DNA of 64,000 bases. Origin: Syngnathus acus (taxonomy: Eukaryota; Chordata; Actinopteri; Syngnathiformes; Syngnathidae). Below, one piece after another: positions 32,796 to 43,588 of the stretch (positions are counted from its first letter, which is position 1; each line of letters starts with the position of its first letter). A program made the translations under genes and the position numbers. The stretch spans positions 14,518,604-14,582,603 of the forward strand of contig NC_051105.1 in assembly GCF_901709675.1 (NCBI RefSeq). Reading direction: 5' to 3'. The notes under the pieces are model-generated. The model ran no database searches, was not told the DNA's origin, and saw only the letters and a list, made by a program, of their open reading frames with translations.

Positions 32796-33208
32796 ACAGC
32801 AGCAAGTCGTGATCCTTTTTCCAGTTTTTGCTGCTAATTTCTTGCCATAGACGGTCCATTCCTGTGCAGTTTATGTTGTTACTTTGTTGCCACAGACGAG
32901 CCATTCCTGTGCTGTTTATTTTGCTACTTTGTTCCGCTGCGTTGCAGCGAGGATTTGTGTTGTCGTATTTTTGCCAGTGATTATTAAACCTTGGTTCCAA
33001 CTTGTCCAACTCCACCAAGGCTTTCAAGAGTGAAAGAAACGATCGTGGAGAGGAATTAACAAAACCAAGGATTTCAAGAAAGAAAGAAAATACAAGCAAA
33101 CTTAACCGATCTAAGCAGATCGTGAACCGGCGAGTTTGCTAGATGACAGCTAACAGCTGATCTACCGGGGAACAGCAGATTGCGCTGTCAGAGATCGCTC
33201 GGACCAAC

Positions 33209-33905
33209 GTGAGCAATATGGGGCCGAAAAAAAACCTGACCATGTCCACGGAGGAGGTCGAGGACATAAAAAAGTCACTTGACTTCCTTTCGGAAGACGT
33301 TTCTGCTGTGAGGATGCAGCAGAAAAACACATTTGCACTGGTGGAAGAGGTAAAGATGCTCAATGCTGAGAAGGACAAGCGGCTTGCCCACCTGGAAAGT
33401 TGGGTTGCAGACCTTGAGCAATAAACATGAATAAATGACATTGTCATCACTGGAATAGCAATTAAACCAATATCTTATGCAAGGGCAGTGACGGCAGGCA
33501 GCGATGGCTGTGAGCAAGATGCAAGTTCAGGCGAGCAACAAGTAGCTGCATTTCTGCAAACAAAAGGAATAACTATGGACTCCAACCAGGTAAAGCCCGT
33601 CATCCACTACCCAGACGAAACAGTAACGACAAGCCAGCAGTCATTCTGAAAATTGTCAACAGGAAGCACAAAATTGCACTTCTAAAACAGGGTAAGTTGC
33701 TCAAAGGCACAGACATCTACATAAATGAACATTTGCAAAGACCACCGTGGACATTGCATAGAAACCACTTCACCTGAGAAAAATGAAAAAAATACAGAGT
33801 ACATGGACCAGAAATTGCAAGATATACATCAAGCTTAATGGATCACCAGAAGAGGCCAATATACTGATGGTGAGGAATTGGAAAAGTACGAATAAGTATC
33901 CTCAA
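33209..33905 (+). pseudogene. LINE ORF1 (coiled coil plus RRM-like), L2/CR1 type
   Basis: The first 71 codons (33209-33424) form a heptad-rich coiled coil (VEDIKKSLDFLSEDVSAVRM, LNAEKDKRLAHLESWVADLE). After a stop the next frame gives NDIVITGI and SYARAV, then a chain of frameshifted pieces (ILKIVNRKHK-like, INEHLQ, KLNGSPEE) typical of the RNA-binding part of LINE ORF1 proteins. It would coat element RNA. Stops and frameshifts make it non-functional. The ORF2 start follows at 33938. Confidence 0.7.
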
Positions 33906-33937
33906 TAGAATATCAACTCGATTGGACTTGGAACTGA

Positions 33938-34229
33938 ATGGAGGTAACAACACAAAACGCAAACATAATGCTCAGAGACAGTACTCAACCTACATCAAGC
34001 AAAAATGGACAAATAATACAGTGGATACAGGAACATGAACAACTCCAACTAACATGTGATTACAGCGAAAGCAGCACTCTGGACATAGAACAGGACATCG
34101 ACTCAAACAATAACTTCTTCTCCACCATAAACAACACATGCTATTACTACAGCAATGATCAGTATAATAGGAACAGTTTAACAAAGGATAAGCTATCTAT
34201 TATCCATTTCAATAGCCGAAGTCTATATA
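33938..34229 (+). pseudogene. LINE ORF2 amino end (endonuclease start), left half
   Basis: A 97-codon open frame ending in KLSIIHFNSRSLYT, the usual first block of an APE endonuclease. It is broken at 34229 by a TA-flanked DNA element. The other half is at 38444, and joining with a single TA keeps the frame (SLYT-NFSSIRDYL). Confidence 0.8.
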
Positions 34230-35179
34230 CCGTAATTTTCGGACTATAAGTCGCGGGTTTTTTTCATAGTTTGGGTGGGGGGGCGACTTATACTCAGGAG
34301 CGACTTATGGTTTTTTTCACAAATTTTTACTTGATCATTAACACATCACTTACTTACAAGTATAGTTGACCACTTACATATTCAAAACATGAAAATAGAG
34401 AGAAAAAAAATCAAATAAAGTAATTAACACTTTAAAGCGCCATATCCTCTGGACATGTCCTCTGTCACCAGGATGACATAAAGGACGAGAAATTTGATCG
34501 ATGGATTTAATGATTTGGAGTGACACAAATGGTTTGATAATATTGTTGTTTATGTGATAGTTAAAATATAGTTTATATATCGTTGTATGGGCCCATGGAA
34601 TAATTTGAACTGCGGCGCGGCACACGGCATTGTTGACAAAGGACGATCGATAGATTTAATGAATTGGAGTGACACAGATGGTTTTATAAACGTGTTATTT
34701 ATGTAATAGTTTTTTTTAAATAACTGAATGTTACGTCAGGCCCGTTCTCAGCTCCTCGTTTGTGTTTGTCACGTTAGCATACCGTATCGTTTAGCCCAGG
34801 GGTGGGCAAACTACGGCCCGCGGGCCACATCTGGCCCACGGGACCGTTTAATCCGGCCCGCCAACCCTGAATAAATTGTATTATTAAACATTTTTTTTGG
34901 TCATTTTTCCTGCAATGACTGCGTTTCCCCAGTAGATGGGGAACCGCTCGCCTGCGCATTTACTACCAGAAGCCGTGTCAGAAAGATCGGTGCACACTCA
35001 CAAGTGCGTGTACGTACTCAGTAGTACGGACATGACGCACTCGCGCTCTATTTGTATCAGTCCCGAATTTAGAGCGTGGGCTGTGACGACAGCATTCTTG
35101 CAATTCGCGCGCTGAGCTTTCAGATACAGTTTTACGCTAAAGCCACCCACAAACTTTCCCCTGGAATCCTTCCATTAAA

Positions 35180-35440
35180 ATGAGTCGCCCAAGGAAAAGC
35201 AAGGTGGACACTGAGTGCCGAGTGTTTAAAAAAAAGAGTGGCCAATTTGGCTCGACGTACGCGACGTGACGTTCAGCCACATGAGCATCAACATCAACCC
35301 GTCACAGATCTAGGTAAACGGACCAACACCTCGGATCTCTCCTAAGAATTGCCACAACAAATTTTACTCCAGACTATGACGCGCTAGCAAAAAAGGGAGA
35401 CCAACAACTCTGTTCCCACTGAAAATGAAGGGGAGGCTTT
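35180..35440 (+). pseudogene. hAT transposase remnant, first and last parts joined
   Basis: Reads MSRPRKSKVDTECRVFKKKS (start of a hAT transposase) and then jumps to SGQFGSTYAT and, in shifted frame, to the carboxyl dimerisation block (NHNKFYSRL/TTNFTPDYDALAKKG-like, about 35350). The whole catalytic core is missing. Confidence 0.65.
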
Positions 35441-35609
35441 CAAGTTTGTTGTAAAAAAATGCATTTTGAATATAATTTGTACAAATAGCAGGGATTGAAA
35501 CTAGCGACCATTCTCATTTTCAAACAATGCAGGATGCTCAAGGACATTGATGCACCACCTGTTTGCGACTAATCTTAACCTGTAAAGTTCTTAAGGCTTA
35601 CTTTAAGTA

Positions 35610-35836
35610 CTCAGTATTTTTTGCCACCTTTCCCAACTTCTACTGGACGTGTTGCAGCCATGAAATTCTAAATTAATTATTTGGCAAAAAACAATTAAGT
35701 TTATCAGTTTGAACATTAAATATGTTGTCTTTGTAGTGTATTCAATTGAATATGGGTTGAGAAGGATTTTCAAATCGTATGTTGTTTTTATTTACATTTT
35801 AAACAATTTCCCAACATCAACCGAATCTGGTTTGTA
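35610..35836 (-). mobile_element. Tc1-like terminal fragment
   Basis: About 225 bp matching the terminal repeat and 5' flank of the Tc1 copy at 50430-50595 ('TTCCCAACTTCTACTGGAC', 'GTGTATTCAATTGAATATGG'), ending GAATCTGGTTTG just before TATACG. In the mirror view of the inverted repeat it stands where the Tc1 at 29517 stands on the other side. Confidence 0.75.
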
Positions 35837-35840
35837 TACG

Positions 35841-35844
35841 TGTG

Positions 35845-35876
<32 letters not shown>

Positions 35877-35888
35877 TGCGTGCGCGCA
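35841..35888. repeat. (GT)n then (GCGT)n microsatellite
   Basis: Mirror counterpart of the GCAC/CA run at 29218-29515 but only about 48 bp long, next to the inner edge of the right arm. It is followed by CGCGCACTGTGAACACC, half of the palindrome seen on the left. Confidence 0.93.
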
Positions 35889-35900
35889 CTGTGAACACCA

Positions 35901-37753
35901 TCCAGAACCATCCGCGAAATACAAACGATATATTTACTTACGTATTTATACACTATATTAAGGCCTCCCCCATGCTTTTACGCAACAAAAAACCTTTCCC
36001 ATTCCCTTAATAACATTGCCACACAGCTCTGTGCATGTTGTGTACCTTTACAGTCAATAAAAGAACAAACATAATATTGTCACGCCCCGCAGGTTGCTAT
36101 TTTTGCTTAATTTAGCATTTAGAAGAAAGGGAACCATTTGGGGATGGTAGAGGGCTTTTAATTGAAAAACCTCTGGGCGTTGGCGCGCGCTTCTATCACA
36201 GATCATATTTATTCTGCATTTTACATTGTAAAAATTACATTTAATCAGTCTAACAAATGATTAGAAGGAAGGGAATGGTTTGGGGGCTGCAAGGGGATTG
36301 TAATCAAGGTATAAATTGCCTAAAGAAAATACCTAAAAAATATAATAGTCAATCTCAACTTCACGGATTTTGCCTATCATGGGTTGTTATTGGAACGTCC
36401 GCCCCGCGAAACATGAGGGTTCCCTCCACACAATATGTATAATTTTAATGGGATACAAAACTCATTTTGCCATTTTCAGTAGTCATTTTTTTTATTTTGC
36501 TGGAATTAATTTGATTACTTTTATTTCATTTTCATGCACAATTACCACCTTTAAAAAAAAGCTTTTTTTTTTTTGCTACTTGCTGTCAACTGAAAATGGC
36601 GTCACGTGTGCTCAGGGCTCAGGCAATAATAACCAAACACGGCTCAAGTTACATTTGCAAACTGAGCCGTGATTGCCAAACTGTGTTTATAATGGTATTA
36701 ATTGTACATGAAAAGTAACTACCGTATTTCCCGCACTATTAGGCGCACCGGATTATAAGGCGCACCTTCAATGAACGGCCCATTTTAAAACTTTGTCCAT
36801 ATATAAGGCGCACCGGATTATAAGGCGCATAAAATAGAAGCTATACTGCAACAAACTGAGGTTGACTAGGGTTGCGGTATGCATCCACTAGCCAATAACC
36901 AACGAGCCCTCTGTAAACAATCGCGTTTCTCAAACGATCTCCTATAAAATGATCGGAACTGACTAAAGTTCGATCTAACGCATTGGTACTACTTACCTAT
37001 GTTTCCCTTCCATATCGATCCGTAGATTTACTCGAAACATTAACAGAGCAGCCTATTTTGACATGAAATTGCCTGGTGCGTATAGCAGCTATCGTTATAG
37101 CATTAGCCATCCGCAAATTCCCATGAGCCTCAGCTCGCAATCTCCCATGAGCCTCAGCAAAGTGTAAACAATCGCGTTTCTCAAACGATCTCCTATAAAA
37201 TGATCGGAACTGACTAAAGTTCGATCTAACACATTGGTACTGCTTACCTATGTTTCCCTTCCATATCAATCCGTAAATTTACTCGAAACATTAACGGAGC
37301 AGCCTATTTTGAAATGAAATAGCCTCGCGGGTACAACAGCTATTCGGTGACGCCCCTGACTACAGTTGCCGTAATGCTGGGAAGCGATGCGACCTTGTAA
37401 TTTACTAGTCGTACTAAAACGTACTGAAACATTTTGGCAGAGCACTGTGTACAACCAGTATGGATCAACAAATTCATCAATTGATCCATATATAAGGCGC
37501 TCTGCATTATAAGGCGCACTGTGTTTCTTTTAGTAAAATGTAAGTTTTTAGGTGCGCCTAATAGTGCGGAAAATACGGTAAGTCATAAAATTCATCAGTG
37601 ACAAAATGTTAAAGTTTTGCTGCTGAAAAAGGCAAAATAACTTTAGTATCCCTTTAAGCTTGAAGAATTAACAAACAAAAAACTACAATACCCTATCAAC
37701 ATTTGTCTTGAATATAAAGTCACATGCATTTAATAAAATCTGTTTCTTAATTT
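35901..37753 (-). repeat. Large inverted repeat, right arm (1853 bp)
   Basis: Reverse complement of 26966-29053. It includes the DNA element at 36722-37578, which has one fewer 250-bp unit and one extra 17-bp piece (GGATTATAAGGCGCACC near 36812) than in the left arm. Confidence 0.9.
36722..37578 (-). mobile_element. TA-flanked DNA element (CCGTATTTCCCGCACT ends), right arm
   Basis: Mirror copy of 27141-28232, 857 bp, with TA on both sides. Confidence 0.75.
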
Positions 37754-38261
37754 AACAAGGTGTTTGTGAGTTAAAACTCTGCTCTGATGTTCAGATACCC
37801 CTCACCGTGTTGCCGTTTTGATTACTTTATTTGGATGTATGCTTTCACCGATTCTTCAAGATTATATATTTGGTCAGAATGTTTGCCGTTTGATGTGATC
37901 TCATAAAATAAACATCTTTCATTAATCTGACCTGCAGGCACTGAAGTGATGGAGACTGTTATTCATAATAACAGTGTCGTATTTTATGAGAATCACTGAT
38001 AGCAGTTTTTTAGTGATTTTGTTTTTTTTAATGCTGTTAATAAATGCATTTGTTTTAAAAAAAAAACTTTTTTTGAATATCCATTCTTTACTACCTACTA
38101 AAGGCCAAAACCTTTTATGCAATGACTTTTACAGGTCGTTTTTTTACTATTTACTACTATTACTTCACACAAACACTACATCCATCTGCTCCTGGTTCGG
38201 CCCTCCGGTCCAAATTTAGAACCCAGTTCGGCCCGCAAGTCAAAAAGTTTGCCCACCCCTG
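37754..38261 (+). other. Right portion of the hAT, no gene
   Basis: Non-coding 3' region of the hAT; similar sequence in reverse is at about 57340-57700 in the related element ('GACCTGCAGGCACTGAAGTG' against 'CACTTCAGCGCCTGCAGGTC'). Confidence 0.7.
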
Positions 38262-38443
38262 GTTTAGCCTGTTGTTGCTCGTTCATGTCTGTTCTTGGTG
38301 TTGGATTTTGTCGAATAAATTGCCCCCCAAAATGCGACTTATACTCCGGAGCGACTTATATATGTTTTTTTTCACATTTTTGGGCATTTTATGGCTGGTG
38401 CGACTTATACTCCGGAGCGATTTATAGTCCGAAAATTACGGTA

Positions 38444-38599
38444 CAAATTTTAGTAGCATTAGGGATTATTTAAACACATTCAAACAACCATTTGATATAA
38501 TTACTGTTTCTGAGACTGAGAAGGGAATGCATTTTGAGATGGAAGGCTATGAATTCATACATAACAACAGAGTTAATGTGGGGGTGGTGTTGCAATCTA
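38444..38599 (+). pseudogene. LINE ORF2 endonuclease, right half
   Basis: Continues the frame from 34229: NFSSIRDYLNTFKQPFDIIT, then VSETEKGMHFEMEGYEFIHN and NRVNVGVVLQST. The VSET block is the catalytic-glutamate region of the APE domain (family form SETW). It is then broken at a TA by another DNA element at 38600. Confidence 0.78.
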
Positions 38600-39020
38600 C
38601 CGTGTTTCCATGCATAATGCGCAAAATTTAACTAATTTATTGTCCTAAAATCTGGGGTGCGCATTATGCATGAGTACAACAATTTTTGAAGAAAATCTCC
38701 CTCGAAATAAAACTTGAAATCACACCTTTCTTCTTGTTTGTCAATCGCGCATCGCATTCAGCCATCCTGCCCAACACATTTTGTCAGTAAAATTCATAAT
38801 TGACGACACATCGTTTAATGCGATGGTGCAATCCTTGATATCCGGATATCATACGGAGGCCGCCATTACAGATGCGCAGAACGGATGCGCAAGACACGTC
38901 AGCTATATAAAGAGCGAGAGTTCAGTTCTCTACCTAAATGCGTATTACAGGTAATATTTTATTTCACAACACTTTGCCTTGTTCCTTTCTTCTCTGTTAA
39001 CTTCAAACACGCTCCATACG
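38600..39020 (-). mobile_element. DNA element with GCGCATTAT ends (short copy)
   Basis: Starts CCGTGTTTCCATGCATAATG after a TA and carries the inner blocks seen inverted at 8890-9110 and 9450-9518. The right edge is unclear because it merges into the next element. It is the form without the SINE and LINE insertions. Confidence 0.6.
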
Positions 39021-39541
39021 AATAATCATTAAATCCATCGATCAAATTTCTCGTCTTTTATCGATCGTCCTTTGTCAACAATGCCGTGTGCCGCGCCGCA
39101 GTTCAAATTATTCCACAGGCCCATACAACGATATATAAACTATATTTTAAATAACTATCACATAAACAACAATATTATCAAACCATTTGTGTCACTCCAA
39201 ATCATTAAATCCATCGATCAAATTTCTCGTCCTTTATGTCATCCTGGTGACAGAGGACATGTCCAGAGGATATGGCGCTTTAAACTGTTAATTACTTTAT
39301 TTGATTTTTTCTCTCTATTTTTCATGTTTTGAATATGTTCAAGATAAAGATATCAAAGCATGTGAAGTGATCAACTATACTAAAAATAACATGTGAAGTG
39401 GTCAACTATACTTGTAAGTAAGTGATGTGTTAATGATCAAGTAAAGATTTGTGAAAAAAAACATAAGTCGCTCCTGAGTATAAGTCGCCCCCCCCACCCA
39501 AACTATGAAAAAAACCGCGACTTATAGTCCGAAAATTACGG
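39021..39541 (-). mobile_element. CCGTAATTTTCGG element fragment
   Basis: Mirror of 34230-34770 ('CTTGTAAGTAAGTGATGTG', 'ATTAAATCCATCGATCAAAT') and ends GTCCGAAAATTACGG before a TA at 39542. Only this one end is present. Confidence 0.7.
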
Positions 39542-39542
39542 T

Positions 39543-39547
39543 ATATA

Positions 39548-39596
<49 letters not shown>

Positions 39597-39612
39597 CATA
39601 CATACATACATA
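39543..39612. repeat. (TA)n and (CATA)n microsatellite
   Basis: About 23 TA units then ACATACATA units, between two DNA elements. Confidence 0.93.
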
Positions 39613-39618
39613 TCTATT

Positions 39619-40388
39619 AGGGGTGTAACGATTCATCGATACACATCGATTAATCGATATAATGCTCTACGATTTATTGGCATCGATGCTAAACGTAAAC
39701 ATCGATTTATATCGCTGTGTTTGACCTCGGACATTAGACGCGACTTTATTTTGAAATCCAGTTCATTGTTGCTTGCTTCCTCTTTCCGGGAGCAGTACGC
39801 GGCGTGCTGTGTTGTGAGCAGAGCAGGCACGTGAAAGGGGAGCCGACAACTACGCGGCTCCTGGGCTGGTGCTATGGCTAGTGTCCAAGAAGACGAGGAA
39901 ATTCGCTCCCCTTTGGGCTTCAAGTCATTCGTTTGGAAGCACTTTGGATTCCAAAGAAAAGATGGCTCAACGGACAATTAAAATTATTGTAAATAAATAG
40001 TTTAGTAATGCACTTTAAAGTTAATGGTATTACAAAAAAGAAAGAATATTCATTTTTCTTTACTTATATGAGAAAAAATATAGGAATTTGATAAAGTTCA
40101 GTGTTAAAATAAGCACTTTGTATACTACAATACTCTTGTAATTTCCTAAATAAAGAGTTTGCAGTACCTTGTTGACTTTGCGTATGAATTGTTATAAATC
40201 AGGATATTGTTCTATATTTTTTATTTAAAAAAATATATATAAAAATAAAAATATCGATCGTGGAGCACTATATCGTGATGTATCGTGAATGAATCACAGC
40301 AGGCTTTAAGATATCGGCAAATATCGTATCGTGGGTCTTTGTATCGATATGATATCGTATCGTGACAAAACCCGCGATTTACACCCCT
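39619..40388 (-). mobile_element. Non-autonomous DNA element (AGGGGTGTAA ends), inverted copy
   Basis: Near-perfect reverse complement of 31885-32655, with a few single-base and short poly-A differences. Both flanks are TATCTA-like. Confidence 0.72.
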
Positions 40389-40462
40389 AATATCTATCTA
40401 TCGATCCATCTATCTATCCATCTATCCATCTATCTATCCATCCATCTATCCATCCATCCAGG
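40389..40462. repeat. (ATCT)/(ATCC) microsatellite
   Basis: About 18 tetranucleotide units of CTAT/CCAT type, immediately before the Tc1-like element. Confidence 0.93.
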
Positions 40463-41985
40463 ACTGTCTCAGAAATTTTGAATATTGTGATAAAGTTCTT
40501 TATTTTCTGTAATGCAATTAAAAAAACAAAAATGTCATACATTCTGGATTCATTACAAATCAATTGAAATATTGCAAGCCTTTTACTATTTTAATATTGC
40601 TGATTATGGCATACAGCTTAAGAAAACTCAAATATCCTATCTCAAAATATTAGAATGTCATGAAAAAGTATACTAGTAGGGTATTCAACTCAAATCTCAA
40701 AATATTAGAATATCATGAATAAGTATACTAGTAGGGTATTCAACTAATCACTTGAATCGTCTAATTAACTCGAAACACCTGCAAGGACTTCCTGAGCCAT
40801 GAAAAACACTCAGCTTGGTTCAGTAAACTAAATCACAAGTATGGGGAAGACTGCTGATCTGACTGCTGTCCAGAGGACCATCATTGACACCCTCCATCAG
40901 GAGGGTAAGACACAAAAATAAATTTCTCAAAGAGCAAGCTGTTCACAGAGTGCAGTTTCAAAGCACATCCACAAAAAGTCTGTTGGAAGGGGAAAATGTG
41001 GCAGGAAAACGCTGCACAACCAAGAGAGATGACCGCAGCCTTAACAGCATTGTGAAGAAGAGTCGCTTCCAGAATTTGGGGAGCTTCAAAGACAGTGGAC
41101 TGAAGCTGGAGTCCAGGTATCAAAAGCCACTGTTCACAGACGTGTCCGGGAAATGGGCTACAACAGCCGTATTCCCATGGTCAAGCCACTTCTGAACTCA
41201 AGACAACGGAAGAAGCGTCTGACTTGGGCTATGGAAAAGAAGCACTGGACAGTTGCAGAGTGGTCCGAAGTCCTCTTTTCAGACGAAAGCAAGTTTTGTA
41301 TTTCATTTGGAAGTCAAGACGCCAGAGTCTGGAGAAAGGCTGGAGAGGAGCAAAATCCAAGTTGCTTGAAATCCAGTGCGAAGTTCCCACAGTCAGCGAT
41401 GGTTTGGGAAGCCATGTCAGCTGTTGGTCCACTATGTTTCATCAAGTCCAGAGTAAATGCAGATTTTAGAGCACTACATGCTTCCGTCTGCTGAAAAGCT
41501 CTATGGAGATGATGATTTTCATTTTCCAGCATGATCTGGCACCTACCCACAGTGCCAAAACCACCAGTAAATGGTGTACTGATCATGGCATTTCTGTCCC
41601 CGATTGGCCTGGCAATTCTCCTGACCTGAACCCCATAGAGAATTTGTGGGGTATTGTGAAGAAGAAGTTGAAAGACACCAGACCCAACAATGCAAATGAG
41701 CTAAAGGCTGCTATTGAAGCATCCTGGGAATCCATAACACCTCAGCAATGCCACAGGTTGATTGCCTCCATGCCACGCTGCAATGATGCTGTAATCCGTG
41801 CAAAAAGATTCCCAACCAAGTACTGAGTGCATTAATGGACATTTTCAAATGATTGATTTTGTTTTGCTGTTATAAATCTTTTTTTTTTTACTTGGTCTGA
41901 GGAAATATTCTAATATTTTGAAATAGGATTTTTCAGTTTTCTTAAGCTGTAAGCCATAATGGACTTTAAAAATATTTTCTAAATT
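40463..41985 (+). mobile_element. Tc1-like transposon, degenerate
   Basis: A 1.5-kb element with an internal transposase relic. Subterminal repeats with 'CTCAAAATATTAGAATATCATGAA' -like words (doubled at 40640-40740 as a direct repeat) pair with 'AATATTCTAATATTTTGAAA' near 41910. Exact ends are uncertain. Confidence 0.68.
40839..41826 (+). pseudogene. Tc1-like transposase pseudogene
   Basis: The relic begins MGKTADLTAVQRTIIDTLHQ, followed by a stop in the first helix-turn-helix, then HIHKKSVGRGKCGRKRCTTK. A frameshifted middle carries MGYNSRIPMVKPLLNSRQRK, VLFSDESKF (first Asp) and SAMVWEAMSAVGPLCF; the last part carries FIFQHDLAPTHSAKT (second Asp), SPDLNPIENLWGIV (Glu) and a proper end, RFPTKY. 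At least three frame changes and a stop are present. All three catalytic residues can still be read. Confidence 0.85.
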
Positions 41986-41999
41986 TCAGCAATGGCTCT

Positions 42000-42257
42000 G
42001 TCACCATAATGCGACCAGCGCGGTGCAGTTGCGCGGTCGGCGGCGCGCTACGGTTGCGCTTTCGGCGGTGCGCTACAGTTGCGCGATCGGACAAAAATGC
42101 GCAAATGAAAGAATGCTTAAAAAACGCGGGTTTTTTTGTCTTGGAACGGATTACATTTTTTTCCATTATTTGTAATAGGAAAATAGATTCGGAATTTGAA
42201 CGATTCGTTTCTCGAACCGCCTTCTGGAACGGATTGTGGTCGAAAACCGAGGTTTGA
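42000..42257. repeat. Dispersed repeat ending CGAGGTTTGACTGT
   Basis: Contains three GCGCTACGGTTGCGC-like units near 42020-42090 and ends in the same terminus as 600-791. Confidence 0.5.
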
Positions 42258-42306
42258 CTGTGTGTGTGTGTGTGTGTGTGTATGTATATATATATATATA
42301 TATTTA
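42258..42306. repeat. (TG)n(TA)n microsatellite
   Basis: About 12 TG then about 11 TA units. Confidence 0.95.
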
Positions 42307-42526
42307 ATTTTTTTGTTAAGTAGAAATCGCACACTTCAAATTACACAATCATATGGTTGTGGTGGTATATCAATGCCAAAAATACAAAAATTATACCGCC
42401 CCAAAACTCATGGAAGTTATAGTATGCTGAATGAGTTGCTATAATTACTGAGGTGGCCATCTCTAGGTGATGAAAGATTCACATAGAATGATTACAGAAT
42501 TATTAAGTTGGATGATGTAGTGTTAC

Positions 42527-43588
42527 CCTCACGTGGAGTCTGTGTCTGGTGTTCTCCTCTCATAGTGTGCAGTTGCTCACTGGTACTCTGCGATGTGGTG
42601 AAGACCATAGTTGGAATATCACTCGTTGTTCCAGAGGGGACAGCGCCATCCACTTGGAAAGCAGCAGTTCCGCAAGGGGGCTTAACAGTTCTTTGATGGG
42701 GTGATTCATCCTCTACAAGCATGGGTGCAGTATTCACTTCAGGACACACATGTTCTGTGATTTCTAGGTCCTGTCCTGGAGATGAAACCTCAATCACAGA
42801 TTTAATTGCAGAATTCTCAACACTAAGAGGGACAGTGAGAGATCCTGGGCACGCTATTAATTTAGAAGAACATAGTTCACCTTCTAAGTCAGTCTCATTG
42901 ATATATGATACATCTTCTGACACATCCTGGAATCGTGGGGCAGAATTTATTAGTGCTTCATCGCCACTAAAATGTTGTACCTCTCTGGTATTTTTAGAGG
43001 CTTCTGTATGTGCAGCTTCTGCTGGCAAAGGAGCAGGGGCATTATTGGCTTCAAGTTCTGGTAAAATCTCGTCATTTTGGTCATTAGAATGACCCTTTTC
43101 GTGAGATGTCATATGCTGGAACTTTACTTGTGTATTCTGTGGGACTTCTGATACGTCTTGCTCAGATATTTCATGTTCGTCATCTTCAGAGTCAGAATCG
43201 GAATCGGAAGTGTCGTTGCTCAACAAAGAAGGGGTTTTGGTACTTGCTTGATCACCAAGTTCAGAATCAGGTGTCTTTGTTGTGGCTACTTGACCTGGGG
43301 CTGGACTGAAATTATCATCTACTACAGGGAAAACTCCATGTGTGATAATCACATCAGTACCTAAGGGAGGAGTTGAGTCTGACAAGGCTTCCTTCTTAGT
43401 AGGTGTGATTTCAATATTATCAATAGCAGGCAATGTATTCACTACTCTGTCTACAGTGGAAATGGGCATTGATATTGACATTCCCAGAGGCTGTATTGGA
43501 AAAGCTTCATGGTTCAAAACCTTAATAGGAAAGGAAACTCCAGTCTTGTGTCTTTGCAGGGTTGCTCTCTCATCTGGTTCGTTTGCTG
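42527..43588 (-). CDS. ndufv3: NADH dehydrogenase (ubiquinone) flavoprotein 3, large skippable exon 3
   Basis: A 354-codon open exon on the minus strand. It follows a good acceptor (TTTCATTTTGCTCAG) and starts in phase 1: the G ending exon 2 plus CA gives Ala, then ANEPDERATLQRHKTG, VSFPIKVLNHEAFP. The body is low in structure, rich in Ser, Thr, Glu and Asp, with an acidic run SNDTSDSDSDSEDDEHE near residue 125. Two donors fit phase 1: GTAACA after 42527 or GTGAGG after 42533; without splicing the frame would read on to a stop at 42492. In mammals the equivalent exon is included only in the long isoform. Assignment rests on position, phase and the conserved flanking exons; the exon itself is too divergent to recognise alone. 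Confidence 0.78.

Larger units (their letters stand above)
34797..38261 (+). mobile_element. hAT transposon with internal deletion and further insertions
   Basis: Ends CAGGGGTGGGCAAACTACGG and GTTTGCCCACCCCTG, flanked by a perfect 8-bp duplication GTTTAGCC (34789-34796, 38262-38269). The interior keeps the transposase start (about 35180) fused to its very end, then a Tc1 fragment and the right arm of the inverted repeat. The relative at 57274-58302 has the same kind of fused interior in the opposite orientation, so this is a deletion-derived family. Confidence 0.85.
34230..38441 (+). mobile_element. TA-flanked DNA element (CCGTAATTTTCGG ends) holding a hAT
   Basis: Left end CCGTAATTTTCGGACTATAA, right end inverted, TA on both sides. 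Its own sequence is only about 34230-34788 and 38270-38441; the remainder is a hAT (34797-38261). It is the same family as 13077-22219 and 50694-51994. Confidence 0.83.

Noticed and set aside
31885-40388. A second giant palindrome made by the AGGGGTGTAA elements (31885-32655 and 39619-40388)
   Set aside because: The centre of this pair (about 36140) does not coincide with that of the large inverted repeat (about 32400), and each copy has its own termini, so they are separate insertions that happen to face each other.
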